Position numbers and translations under genes: made by a program
Assembly (NCBI RefSeq): GCF_000372725.1
Contig: NW_005199193.1
Location: 1 to 64,000, forward strand
DNA from: Emiliania huxleyi CCMP1516
Lineage: Eukaryota; Haptophyta; Isochrysidales; Noelaerhabdaceae
Length of the DNA stretch: 64,000 bases
Reading direction: 5' to 3'
Shown: positions 32,057-42,526 of the stretch, piece by piece
How the letters are laid out: each line of letters opens with the position of its first letter
Numbering within the stretch: position 1 is the first letter of the stretch
Notes under the pieces: model-generated
What the model saw: only the letters and a program-made list of their open reading frames with translations
The model's database searches: none
What the model was told of the DNA's origin: nothing

Positions 32057-32965
32057 ATGGACACAAGCCCGGTGTTTGCTCGCGCGGTGAAGTGCCGTCT
32101 CGCCGTCGCGCTTGCGGCCGGCCTGCTTGTGTGCTGCGCTGCAGCTGCGGGGCTCAACATCCTCTCCGCGGTGCTGCTGGCGCTCGTGGCCGATCCGGAG
32201 ATTCTCAACGTCCTGGTTCCCCCGGCTGCGGCTGCCCGCTGGCTGGACGCTGAGGCATGCTTTGTAGAGATTGACAGGCGCTGTGCAACTGTGAGGAATA
32301 TCTCGTGGGCCTGCCAGCTGTGTCTCAAGGTCAGTGAGGAGACGCTGCTACAGGATGGCTACTGCGCTCCGACTCTGATGACCGACATCCAGCCCGAAAC
32401 ACGAGAGGTGTATTGCGACCTGCCGCCAGGAAGTGGGGGCCATGTTGTTGTCCCAGGAGCCGACTGGACCTGCGGGGATCGGACTGTGATTGACTGCGCC
32501 TTCCTCTACGCCACAATCAAGGTTGCCGGTAACCTAGACGGCGGGTCTGGACCCCTCGGCTTTGACATTGACGCTTGTTTGAGGACGACAACCTCTTTGC
32601 CCGACGGGGGAATCCGGTTCTCCAATGGCAAGGGATCCCGTCGCAGCTGCGATGCGATGGAGGACAGCGCAATCACATGCTGCCATTGTGGAGCTGTCCT
32701 CCCAAACACGGAATGCCCAGCCCACAAGACGCGCCCGCCTCCGCCGCCACCTGTCCCATTTCCGCCTCCCCCGCCGCCACTGCCTCCGTCGCCGCCAGAG
32801 GCGCCGCCGGCGCCGGCTCCCCCCCCTCGGCCGCCGCCGACGCCGTCACCTCCACCGTCGTCCCCGGCGGCGTCAATGCTGCTCGACTTTGCGTCGAAAC
32901 TGGAATACCTTGGCGACAAGGTGTCTGCGCTTGGTGGTGGCGGCGGGTTGGGATTTTCACGGTGA
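32057..32965 (+). CDS. Pro-rich Cys-containing type II membrane or secreted protein
   Basis: 302 aa from ATG 32057. A short basic lead (residues 1-17) precedes a strongly hydrophobic segment (about 18-52: LAVALAAGLLVCCAAAAGLN, then ILSAVLLALV) that can act as signal anchor. The lumenal or external part (about 60-225) has about fourteen Cys, including WACQLCLKV, DWTCGDRTVIDC and ITCCHCG, and looks disulfide-rich. A ~55-residue Pro tract (PPPPPPVPFPPPPPPLPPSP type) follows, like hydroxyproline-rich cell-surface proteins of algae, and the tail is Gly-rich. No family was recognised. A single exon is assumed. Flanking DNA is repeats on the left and spacer on the right. Confidence 0.65.
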   Translation: MDTSPVFARAVKCRLAVALAAGLLVCCAAAAGLNILSAVLLALVADPEILNVLVPPAAAARWLDAEACFVEIDRRCATVRNISWACQLCLKVSEETLLQDGYCAPTLMTDIQPETREVYCDLPPGSGGHVVVPGADWTCGDRTVIDCAFLYATIKVAGNLDGGSGPLGFDIDACLRTTTSLPDGGIRFSNGKGSRRSCDAMEDSAITCCHCGAVLPNTECPAHKTRPPPPPPVPFPPPPPPLPPSPPEAPPAPAPPPRPPPTPSPPPSSPAASMLLDFASKLEYLGDKVSALGGGGGLGFSR

Positions 32966-33706
32966 ATCGAGCCCCTTAGCCGTTCGAAGTGGACCGGCGG
33001 GCATTGCCGTTGTGAGCAGGCAAGTTATACGTTTAAAAGAGGTGCTCTCTGAAAATCATGTTGTGCTGGGGGTTGGGGTTTCACCATGTTTCAAAAGAGT
33101 GCGGTTCTCCGACTGCTCACACTTTGTGGCCCGCAGGGAATCATTGTGGGGACACGGCGTGATTACACACGTCGACGTACACATACGCTCTGCCTCTGGC
33201 AGCCGCTCTCTCGAGATGTGTATACAGATTCGAGATTGGGGTTCTGATTACGTGCCGGTGTGTTAGAACAGAGGAGATATTTTGATTCTAACGTTGTGTT
33301 TCCAGACGATGAGATCTACGAGATATATCTCCGGAGCGCGGCGAGGGTCGTTCTTGTAGGCCCCGGCACAAGCGTCGAGAAGACAACAACAACAGCATAA
33401 TTCACGGGACGCAAAAAGTGGACAAGATCACAGACGACTCTCGCTCCAGTGCAGACCGCAGACCAGTACCCCCGCTCGAGATCCGACAGTAAGGCTCGCA
33501 CTTCTATTCCTCGGCAGTGGAGACCGGCGGAGAACAGCGGCCAAACCAGAACGCCACCCACTTCCGCAGAAGGCGGACGGCGTCGCCTAGCGGCTTGGCA
33601 GATGCCGACATGCGCATGGGGGGGAGAGGGAGAGAGCACAGGGAGAGGCGATACAAAGCGCGCACAACATGGATCCATCTAGCGGTCGAGAAAGCGCAGC
33701 ACCGCA
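32966..33706. other. Intergenic region
   Basis: Low-complexity signals are few. 33030-33310 is AT-richer and may be UTR. No gene is supported; ORFs here overlap on both strands. Confidence 0.4.
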
Positions 33707-33839
33707 TCAAAACTCGACCGAATCGTGCGGCGATGACTCGCGCTGAGGGCCAGCCGGCCCCAGCAGCTCGGCCACTCGAGAGCGCTGCGGCGAGGCGAGC
33801 GCGGGGTGAGAGTGTTGGTGGGCGTGGTGGCGGCGGTGG

Positions 33840-33932
<93 letters not shown>

Positions 33933-36900
33933 TGCGTGTGCGTGCGCGCGTGCGTACGTGCGTGCGTGCTACACCGCGCGCACACCTCCTCGGCGGCCTC
34001 GACACCCTTGGCCGGCACGCGCTCAGCGGAGCCGGCGGGCACGCCTTTGCTCGCAGCGGCGCCGCCTTCCGACACTCGGTCGTGCCGCGGCCGCACGGGG
34101 CGCGCGTCGTTGGAAACGGGTGAGAACGGCCGCTTGTTGGGTGGCCGCTCGGTCGCGACCGCAGCCTGCTCCGCCGCCAGCTGGGCGAGATGCGCCATGC
34201 CGCCGAGGGGGTTGGACGCCATGGCGGCAGGCGGGGGCTGCTCCTTCCCCGCGTGGGGCAGTGCAGCGCCGCTCGAGGAAGACGAAGCGGGCGGCAAACA
34301 CAGACGCGACGAGAGGACGGACGACATTGGCGGCCGGGCGGCTGTCGAGCCCGCCGCGGCGGCGGCCGGCGGCACGACCAGATGCGACGCCTCGCGCTGG
34401 CGGAGCGCGACCATGTGCCAGAGGATGTCGATCCGCTGCACGTCGCACGTCACCTTGGAGCGGTGCGCGCGCTCCAGCTCCGCGATGGCCGCCTCGAGCG
34501 CATCGAGCTCCTTCTCGAGCTCGCTGCCTACTCAAGTTAGCAAGGCGTGTCAATTCGATCAGCTGCCAGCTGCTCGAACTGCCCCGTGGAGGGCCGTTGC
34601 CGGGCTTCTCCGAGCTCGCACCGCCCGCGGCGGCCGGAACGCCGTCGCCCCCCTCCGTGATTTGGCGCGACGAACCCGCCTGCCGCTTGATGCATCCGAG
34701 GAGGTCGCGCCGCCCCGGCAAGAAGTGCTCGTGCTGGAAGGCCAGGGCGCCGCCGGGAGGCTTGCCGCCGCCGGCGGGCTTGCCGCCGCGCGCTGCCGGC
34801 GCGGGGGCTGTCTTCGAGGGGAGCAGCGTCAGCGTGTGTCGGTCGGCGCGGCGGAAGCCGTACGTGTACAGCTGCTGCACGAAGGAGGAGAGCTTGTTGT
34901 GCTTGTAGAAGCGCGGCAGCACCTCCTTGGCGAAGGCCGGCTGGTCCATGATGACGAAAGCGTCGCCGTCGGGGCTGCGCGCCCACTGCACGGCGTGCGC
35001 CGCGTCGTCGCACTCGAGGATCTGCTGCAGCTTGGTCAGGAAGGGAGCCGGCCGGCCTCCGCCGCCCGCTGTGGCGGCGGTGGCGCGACTGCTGCGGCTG
35101 CGGCTGCGCCCTCCGGCGTCGTCGTCCCCGCCGCTGCGGCTGCCGCGGCTGCTGCGGCTGCTGCTGCTGCTGCGGCTGCTGCTGCTCCTTCCGGAAGAGG
35201 AGGAGCTGTCGCCGGAGCTGCGAAGATCCAGCAACTGCTCGCCGGCGCTCCAGCAGTCGGCGGAAGCGACCGCCACCGCCGCCGCCCCGAGCGCGGCGAC
35301 GCTGGCCGCCGGCGCCTGCAAGCCCGGCACGACGGCCGGCGGCGGCGAGGCTGCCTGCGGCGAGGCTGCCTGCTGCGAGGCTGCCTGCTGCAGGGGCGGC
35401 GGCGAGGCAGCCTCGGAGACCGCAGCGACGACCGTGGCGCTGACGCTTGAGCGGGTGCGCATCGTCGCCTGGCGAACCGCCGCGGCGAGGCGCGGCGGCG
35501 GCACCGGCGGCGGCGGCATCGCTGCCGTGCGCGGCGTCGGCGGCGTGGACGGGGAGGCGAGCGCCGCAACCTCGGCGAGGGCCGAGACGGCCTTGGTGGC
35601 GGCGGCGGCGGCGCAACGCGGAGGCGCCGCGACGCGCGGCTCCGCGTGCACCCCCTCTGCTCCCGGCACGGCCACGAGCTCCTCGCGCGTCATGAGCCCC
35701 ACCAGGCAGGCGGGCTCGCTAGTGCCGGCCCTCTGCACCGGCGCGACGCGCAAAAAGTTGCAAAAGGCAACGCCTTGCCTGTCCTGGTTGAGCAGCCGCA
35801 GCACGAGCGGCGTGCGCTCCTCGCACGCCTGGAGGCGGGTCGGGTGGGGAGGGGGGTTGGCGGTGCCGCGAGGGGTGGAGGAGGAGGGGTGGAGGAGGAG
35901 GTAAGGGGGGAGGGGCGAGGAGGTAGGGCGGGGAGGGGCACGCCTTCCGCAGCGCCGCCAGCGCGATGCGGCACGTCTCGGGCCGCTGCAGCAGCTGGCA
36001 CGTCTCGCCGACCGCCTGTGGCCCAGGAGGGAGACGGTTAGGGCCGAGGCGGGAGAGGGGGGGGGGGGGGGGGGCAAGGCGGTGGGCGGGCGGGCCTCTG
36101 CCGCGGTGAAGCCGGTCGCATCGCACCTGGCAGGAGGGGAGGGGGGAGGCAGGCGGCTGTCAAGGGGGGGAGGAAAGGCGAGACGAGCGACGGCGGCGGA
36201 GGCGGACCAAGCGGGCGACACGGCGACGATGCGCCACGGCGACCTCGGCTCCGTCGCGATGCACGGCAGGCCGCAGAGCGAGGGGTCGTTCTGCGGGGGT
36301 CGGGAGAGTGGCGAGGTGGAATCGACGCGCCGGGCGCGGGAGGCGCGGGCAGGGAGGCGGGAGGAGGGGATGGCGCCACCTGGAAGAGCCACTCAAAGCT
36401 GCGCCCGTCGGGTAGGCTCAGCCCTTTGCAAGCCTCAGGCCACGGCAGTGACGCCGCCATTGCCGCCGCGGCGCTGGCGGTGCTGGTGGGTGCAATCGAG
36501 ACCGTCACGGGAGCGAGGTGCCTACGGACCTCACCGGGGTGCGTGACGCGCGCGGGGGGCGGCTCGCCACGCCCGTGGCGCGGCTGCCCGCTCTCGGGCA
36601 CAAAGAGCAGAGATGCGCGGCCGCAATCTTTGGCGCCAGCCCTTGCCGCGAGCGGCCGTGCCTCGACGGCGGCGAGGATCGGAGATCCGTTGGCGCTGTA
36701 CGTGAGCATGCGGAAGGCTGCCGTCTGGCCCGTCCGCAGCGCTTCCTGTCGCGGCGGGAGGGCGCGAGGTTAGGCGTGAGCTTGCTCTGGTGATGGGAGG
36801 CACCGGAGGAGCCCGCGCCTCGATCAGCCCCCGCGTGTGGGCGCAGGTGCCCTCTCCGCAGAGCGCGGCGAGCGGCGAGCCGGCGGCGTGGCCCCACGTC

Positions 36901-37001
36901 TCGGTCCACGCGGGGGTGGCCTCGATCAGGGCGTGTGGAGAGGAGGCGGAGAGAACCACTTCGAGCATAGCTTCTGCAGGCTCCGAGGGATCCTGTGTCA
37001 T
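33707..37001 (-). CDS. LOV/PAS-HSF transcription factor, seven exons
   Basis: Exons 37001-36819, 36745-36380, 36290-36208, 36126-36096, 36015-35944, 35828-34583 and 34527-33707 give about 933 aa. PAS-1 (~10-120) reads HALIEATPAWTETWGH ... LIEEALRTGQTAAFRMLTYS. PAS-2 (~184-300) is LOV-like: IVAVSPAWCDATGFTAAEA, then AVGETCQLLQRPETCRIAL, LLNQDRQGVAFCNFLRVAPV. GETCQLLQ aligns with the LOV motif GxNCRFLQ, keeping the photoactive Cys, and both flavin-contacting Asn (LLN, FCN) are kept. An HSF DNA-binding domain follows (~503-620: PFLTKLQQILE, VLPRFYKHNKLSSFVQQLYT, YGFRR, FQHEHFLPGRRDLLGCIKRQ). A coiled coil (SELEKELDALEAAIAELERA) comes next. The tail includes an (HT)n run encoded by a TG microsatellite, so the stop is doubtful. 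Confidence 0.78.
33839..33914. repeat. (TG)n microsatellite
   Basis: About 37 TG units followed by CGTG-type variants to about 33970. It lies inside the last open frame of the HSF gene, or in its 3' UTR if the gene ends earlier. Confidence 0.95.
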
Positions 37002-37084
37002 CAACGGGGGCCATCAAGCGGACAAAACAAAACTTCTCTCGGTCTCTCAAGCGGAAGTTTCTTTAAAAAATTCTTTAGTTTCTT

Positions 37085-37200
37085 CTTCTTGAGCACTTGA
37101 GCACTGGATAGGGTCGATCCCGCGTGGTACGGGACCCCTCGATCGTCCGCCCTCCCTCGCTGGTGTGTTCATTGGGGGGGGTCATAACAAACACACCTTC
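37085..37200 (+). repeat. Dispersed repeat B, copy 3
   Basis: It has the same block order as 30276-30420: TTGAGCACTTGAGCACTGGA, TAGGGTCGATCCCGC, GGGACCCCTCGATCGTC, GTGTGTTCATTGGGG and GTCATAACAAACAC. Confidence 0.85.
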
Positions 37201-39587
37201 TGCTCCGGAAGCTGGATCGCTCGCCAGCACCAACAACAAACAAAACAAACAACACAACATTGCTAAAAATCTCCCTCTCCAACACCTATGGTCCTTCGGG
37301 TCCCTGCTGCTCCTAATCTCTTCGTACATCCTCCTGCTGATTGATCTCCGCAAGAGTCCCTGCACGCGGCGGTCTTTGGCCGACTACACGGTGAGCCATT
37401 CGGACCTTGCAGTAAACCTTTTCCTTCTAAGCAGGGCTACACAATGACCCTATAGGGTGGGGGTGTTCCTGGCGAGTTGTGATGAGTAGGATTAGACTAG
37501 CCAATACTTTTTAAGTTCATATATGAAAATACCAACTTGCCTTATGTGCACGTCTCCGCGGCGGCGGCCCGGAGGGGGCCCGGCGGAGCGGTCAGAGCAG
37601 CACTGCGCCGGCCGGCGAGCGACTCTCGACTATAGTACGGGCTCTATTGAACGGCCTCAAGGTGCTCTCTAGGGCCCTATTCCGCTCGCCCGGCTACGAC
37701 GCTGAGCTTCGAAGGAAAAGGTTTCGCTCGGCACGGCGTCGGAGAGCAAACTTCGGCGTTCGTCCTACATGGACATGGACATGGACATGGACACATGGAC
37801 ATGGAATGCTGGACGCACGTCGGCAAGTGGGCCCATGACCAGGCGGGCTGCTGCTCAGAATCTGGGCCCTCTTGGCGCTCGCTCTCGCGCTCTTCATAAC
37901 GGCTTTGCCCCCTCCCTCCCGCGCCGCCGTTGGGCAGCCCGACCACGACAACGCCAGTGCCGCCGGCCTGCAGCTCGAGGCGCCGTTGAATGAGCACGAG
38001 AGCCGGTGCACGACGGCGGCGCGGGTGATGCAGCCCAAGGTGACGACGAAGGCGGAGGGGGCGGCGGCGGAGGGGGAGGCGGCAGCGGCGGCGATGGCCG
38101 CGGGGTCGGCCCGCCCGCCTTTGCTGCAGGGCTGTGGGCATCATCACAGCTCAACGTGAAGTCAAGGCGCGGAAGCTTCAGTGGGCACTTTTCGCGTCCT
38201 TTGCCACGCATATGGCGCCGCGGACCGGTCTACCGGACCCGCCCCTGATCTTGTTCTCTTCCTCGACCTTCCGCGATCTTCCTCGACTCGACCTGATGCT
38301 GAGTTCCCGCACCAGCCTGCGGACCAGCGCAGCTCAGTGGCAGTGTGCGACCAGGGCCAGTGGTAGACAGTGGACGTGCGTGAGGCTGCTCTCTGAGCGA
38401 TGACACTAGCAGGGGCATCACGATTGCCATCGGAGTCACTTGTATTACGACGCCGCCACGCTCACAAGGGCCGCCTAAGCGCCTAAGCACCCTAAGCACC
38501 CCCCGCTTAGGCCGCTTAGGCGCTTGGGCGAGTGACGGCCGGCTGCCCGGGGCCTGGCGTGCCTCCGGGTGGGGTGAGCGCCTGGGAGAGCCACTCTGCA
38601 AGTGGTGTGCGAGCGTGTAGCCTTTAGCGTGCAGTCGGCCTTTGGACTTTGCTAGGACTAGAGCTGTTTAACGTTGGGAGCTGAACAGTGTTGCGGGCTT
38701 GCGGCAAGTGTGTTATCTGTTAACAGTAACAAACAGAACAACAGTGGGGCTCCCCAACAACAGTAGCTAACGTTAGGCCGGCTGAACAACAATAAGGAAG
38801 GCCTGGCAGTGACAACCCACGACGACCTCCAGCGTCCAGTGCGGGTAATACCCGAAAATACCCGGGAAAACCCAGGCATTTTCGGGTTTTACCCGGGGTT
38901 TTTCGGCATTTTCTGCTTGCTGACCGCTGAACAACAGTAACAACAGTAACAACAGTAACAACAGTAACAACAGTAACAAACAGTAACAGCATGTGGGCTT
39001 GGGGTGAACACTTGAACAACGTTATCGTTAAGGATTTCAGCCAACACTAGCGCAACTGTTAGGCCCAAACGCCAAAGTTAATGTAAAAACAGCTCAGGCA
39101 GTCAGGCTCCCAGCCTCAGGCTGGGACGGCGAGGGTGAATTCTTGTAAGTTGAGTATCTTGAGGAGAGAGAGGGAGTTTGGTCCAACTCAAGGTTGTAAA
39201 ATTCTTGATGAACCGACGGGCACCTTGCAGCTGCCACATCTTTACACTACTATGGACTAAAACTATGTGACGCGAAGCACGCGGAGACGGCGCGACGGGC
39301 GCGACAGTCAGCCAGAGGGGCGCGCCGACCCGCGCGTCGACAAATTGGCGGCGGCTCCCGCCTCCTCTCTCGAGCGCCTCTCATTGAGCTGACGACTATA
39401 CCGTCCTGACGAGAGTCAGACCACCGCGAGACGGCGGCCCCATTCCCCCCTCGCGTGTCCCACCCCCGCGGCCCGCCCTCACCTCCACAGCTCGACGACG
39501 CTGAGCTCACGCGGCGCCGGGGCCGCCCCGCAGCCTCCTCGCGGCCGTCGCACACGTGCGCGCGATTGGGGGGGGGGGGGGGGGGGC
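37201..39587. other. Gene-poor region with short tandem repeats
   Basis: It holds a CATGGA hexamer run (37769-37806), GCCTAAGCG / CCTAAGCACC repeats (38471-38525), two facing ACCCGGG-type motifs around 38845-38905 (AATACCCGGGAAAACCCAGG against TTTTACCCGGGGTTTTTC), and an (AACAGT)n-like array (38930-38990). A hydrophobic stretch with no Met start is encoded at 37845-37930 (LLLRIWALLALALALFITAL), possibly a signal-peptide exon of an unresolved gene. The facing ORFs are not convincing. Confidence 0.4.
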
Positions 39588-40717
39588 TCACTTCTTCCCC
39601 CTCCCTTCCACGGCGACCACTCCCGCCTCGTTCGCGTCGCGGAAGGACTGCACGATCTTGCCGTTCTCCATCATAGGCACGCCCCTCTCGAGCGAGTCTG
39701 CGGACCGTTGCGGCGCGAGGGCGGCGGGTGAGGGGGGCGAGGCCGGGGCGGTGGGGCGTGCGTGCGAGCGGTGCCGCGGGAGGCGGGGGCGTGGAGGGCG
39801 TAGCGCACAGTCGTTCGAGATGCCTCCTCCGCGGAAGGCGGGCACCACGTACCCGAGCGGAGCGCCGCCGTGGCCAGCCTCGAGCGCGTTGCCCGTCGGC
39901 AGGGTGATGACGCCGCCTACGGCAGCCGGCACGCGAGCGCTGAGAGAGGGCTCCGGCGGCAGCCTCCGCGCCGCGGAGGGGCTCGACGCTGCCGTCGGGC
40001 GTGTCGATCTGAGCCAGCTGGCGGTACGAGAGCAGCGAGGAGCGGGCGCGCGCCAGGGCCTTCTCCGTGTTTTGGACGTTCTTGCGCCCGACCGCGGTCT
40101 TCAGGTCTTCGCAGGCCGCCTTGAACTCGATCGCGTCCGCCTTCATCTGCTTCTGCGCCGGCGTCTTCTTCTTCCGCTTGGTCGAGCGCGAGCCCTCCAC
40201 CGCCGACGCGTACAGCGGCAGCGCCGTCGTGACGTCGTCAAGGCGGCTCGCAACCTCGGCGAGGCCCTCCCAGTCGCGCTTCTCGAGCGCGCCGGGAGCC
40301 AGCTGATCGACCGCGATCCACGACCGGAAGATGCGCGGGAGATATCTGTACTTGGCCTGCGGCGAGGGCGGCGGCCATCAGGGAGCCGTCGGCAGAACCA
40401 GCGGAGTCCAGAACGCCGGGGAGAAATGGGAGCGGAGAGAGGCGGGGGCTGCCGAGCGGCGCGCTGCGGAGGGAGCGGCGCGCCATCGGAAAGTAGTAGT
40501 TGTTGGCCGGGTTGGTGTCCTCTATCTTTGCCTGCGCCGGGTTGGGAGCTGCAACGAGCGCCGACGCCAGCGCGCCCGCGACTAACGCCCTCCTGCCGGC
40601 CACCGCGCCACTGCCCTGCGCCGCGCGGCGGCTCCGCGCCTGCACGCCCTCCGGCGCCGCGAGGCCGGCCGCTCCAGTGAGGCAGCTGCAGGTGAGGGCG
40701 AGCAGGATCGCACGCAT
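39588..40717 (-). CDS. Thylakoid-lumen protein, TEF5/MPH2-like, four exons
   Basis: Exons 40717-40484, 40356-39993, 39916-39809 and 39697-39588 give 271 aa in one frame. The leader is bipartite: a hydrophobic signal peptide (MRAILLALTCSCLTGAAGLA), an Arg-rich transit part, then a second hydrophobic segment ending ALVAAPNPAQA before KIEDTNPANNYYFP, a classic thylakoid-processing pattern. The mature helical part has AKYRYLPRIFRSWIAVDQLA, DWEGLAEVASRLDDVTTALP and a Lys-rich stretch. GNALEAGHGGAPLGYVVPAF then RGGG follow. It resembles lumenal proteins needed for photosystem II maintenance under strong light (TEF5/MPH2 type), a tentative family call. Introns 1 and 2 are GC-AG. Intron 2 (39917-39992) starts GCAGCGTC, close to the next exon's GCGGCGTC. 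Confidence 0.65.
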
Positions 40718-42526
40718 TTCCGATGCGAAATCGGGAGGGTGAAGGGGTGGAGGGGTGGAGGGGTCGAGGGGTGGTTGAGCCCTCTAGCTCTATCGATATA
40801 CATAGCCCTACCCCTCCCGCCGTTTTAGGGCCTCCCCATCCGCTATGGCTTACCTGTGATCTGATCTGTGATCTGTGAGGGTCCGCCCGCAACCGCATTT
40901 GTATACCGAGGCGGTGCCCGGTGCCGAACCTGTCGGACCTTAAGACAGCGTTGTAGATCCCTGGGCGGGGGTGGTGGAGAGGGCGGCCCGTCGGCGCCAA
41001 ACCACCTCGCTTGCGCCCGACTTTCTACCTCCTCGTGATCTAACCCGCCACCCCCCTCGCATCTCGCCCACGCCTCCGCCGCCCTCCACCTCTCCCATGC
41101 CGCCCCCGCCCTCCACCTCGCCCACCCCTCTGCCACCACCCTCTCCTTCGCCGCCCCTCGCCCCCACCGTCCTCACCCACCGCCCGCCCATGCCGAAGCC
41201 GCCCTCCACCTGGGGCCGGGGGCCCGCGCGGCGCCCGGGAGGGCAGGACGCCGCGGATAGCGGCGGTCAGAGCGCAACGGACAGCGAGGACCTAGCGGGG
41301 GGGGGGGATCGCCCCCCCGCTGGCGCTGGTGAGGGCAACGACCACCCGGCCAGCCGGGCTCGGCACGCTGCGGACCGAGGCGACGACCCGGATCCCAGCG
41401 GAGCGGGAGGCGACGGCCGGCACGGCGGCGACAGCGCCCACGACGGCGGCCCGCTCGACCGACCCGCTCGACCAATTCGCGTGGTAAGGAGCGCGCCTTG
41501 CACTCTCACACTTCCCATATTGCTGTCCATTGTGGCATATTGTGGGAATCTGGGGAGCGTGAAGCTGAAGGTGCGAGTCGACACATAAAGCCGTACACCC
41601 GACTAGTCACCCTCTCTGTCGGCGCCTCATGTTGGTTGTTGCAGAGAGAAGGACGGCCGACAGAACAGAGCCTTTATTGTTACAGTATCTTTGAGACGTG
41701 TGCACACGCACTGAAACAGCGAGCAGCCCGCGAGGCAGGGGCACTCCGTCTCCCCGAAAGGCCTCTACAATAGGCCCGGCACACGCGCGCGTGTGGAGCC
41801 GCGAGCGAGCACCGGCGCGCGTGTGGAGCCGGCGAGGAGAGCCCGCGCCGAGGAGAGCCCGCGTCGACGAGTGGCCGCGGCGCGAAGAAGCCGCGACCTG
41901 CGGGCGGTGCAAGACTGTCCGCGCTGGCTCCCTCTTTTTTGCGCCCGAGCGAACGCCGGCACCTTCCCATGATCGGTACGCCTGCGCGCGTCGGGGGGGG
42001 TGGCGTGTGAGTGCGGCCGGCCGCCCGACGCGTGCGCCACGCGCCTGGAGCGGGCAGGTCCCACGCGCCGGCATCGCCTTGGGTGGACAGCTCTGGAGAG
42101 CGAGTCGAAGAGGGCGAGCGATTAGAAGGGCTGGAATGGGAGGCCATGGCGAGGGCGCGCGCGCGATCGCGCGGCGCGAGCGAGCACGGTGCTGTGCGTG
42201 TGCCGGTGGGCCCGGAGTCGGAGTGTCGGGGGCAGAGGGTGAGTGGCGCTGGGTGGATATCACACGGCACGGCGCACCTTGGGTGTGCACAGTCAGGGTT
42301 CGAATTTTTGGCCGGTAAGTATGGTACGGCCAAAAGGGTATGGTCCTGGCCGCCGGAGGCGGCCTCCTCGAGGGGTGGGGGGGTATGGACTGTTTGAACC
42401 CAAAACAAGAATGCGGCGCCAATTGCGGCGCGCACCTCAAAACAAGAATTTTAAGTAAGCAACACACGGGCAGGCACGAGACACCACAGAGAGAGAGCGA
42501 ACAGAAAAGGAAAAGGAAAAGGTCGA
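40718..42526. other. Intergenic region, no supported gene
   Basis: 40730-40780 has GGGTGGAGGGGTGGAGGGG repeats. 41060-41160 has CTCCACCTC(GCCC)-type repeats. 41780-41860 has CGCGCGTGTGGAGCCG twice. An upstream-reading Pro-rich ORF (40957-41588) and a minus-strand ORF (41680-42435) lack domains and an ATG with context. The tail 42440-42526 is purine-rich with GGAAAA repeats. Confidence 0.4.

Noticed and set aside
37202-37447. 107-codon plus ORF with LLLISSYILLLIDLR
   Set aside because: It begins within repeat B and has no independent start; the hydrophobic run may be chance in an AT-richer stretch.
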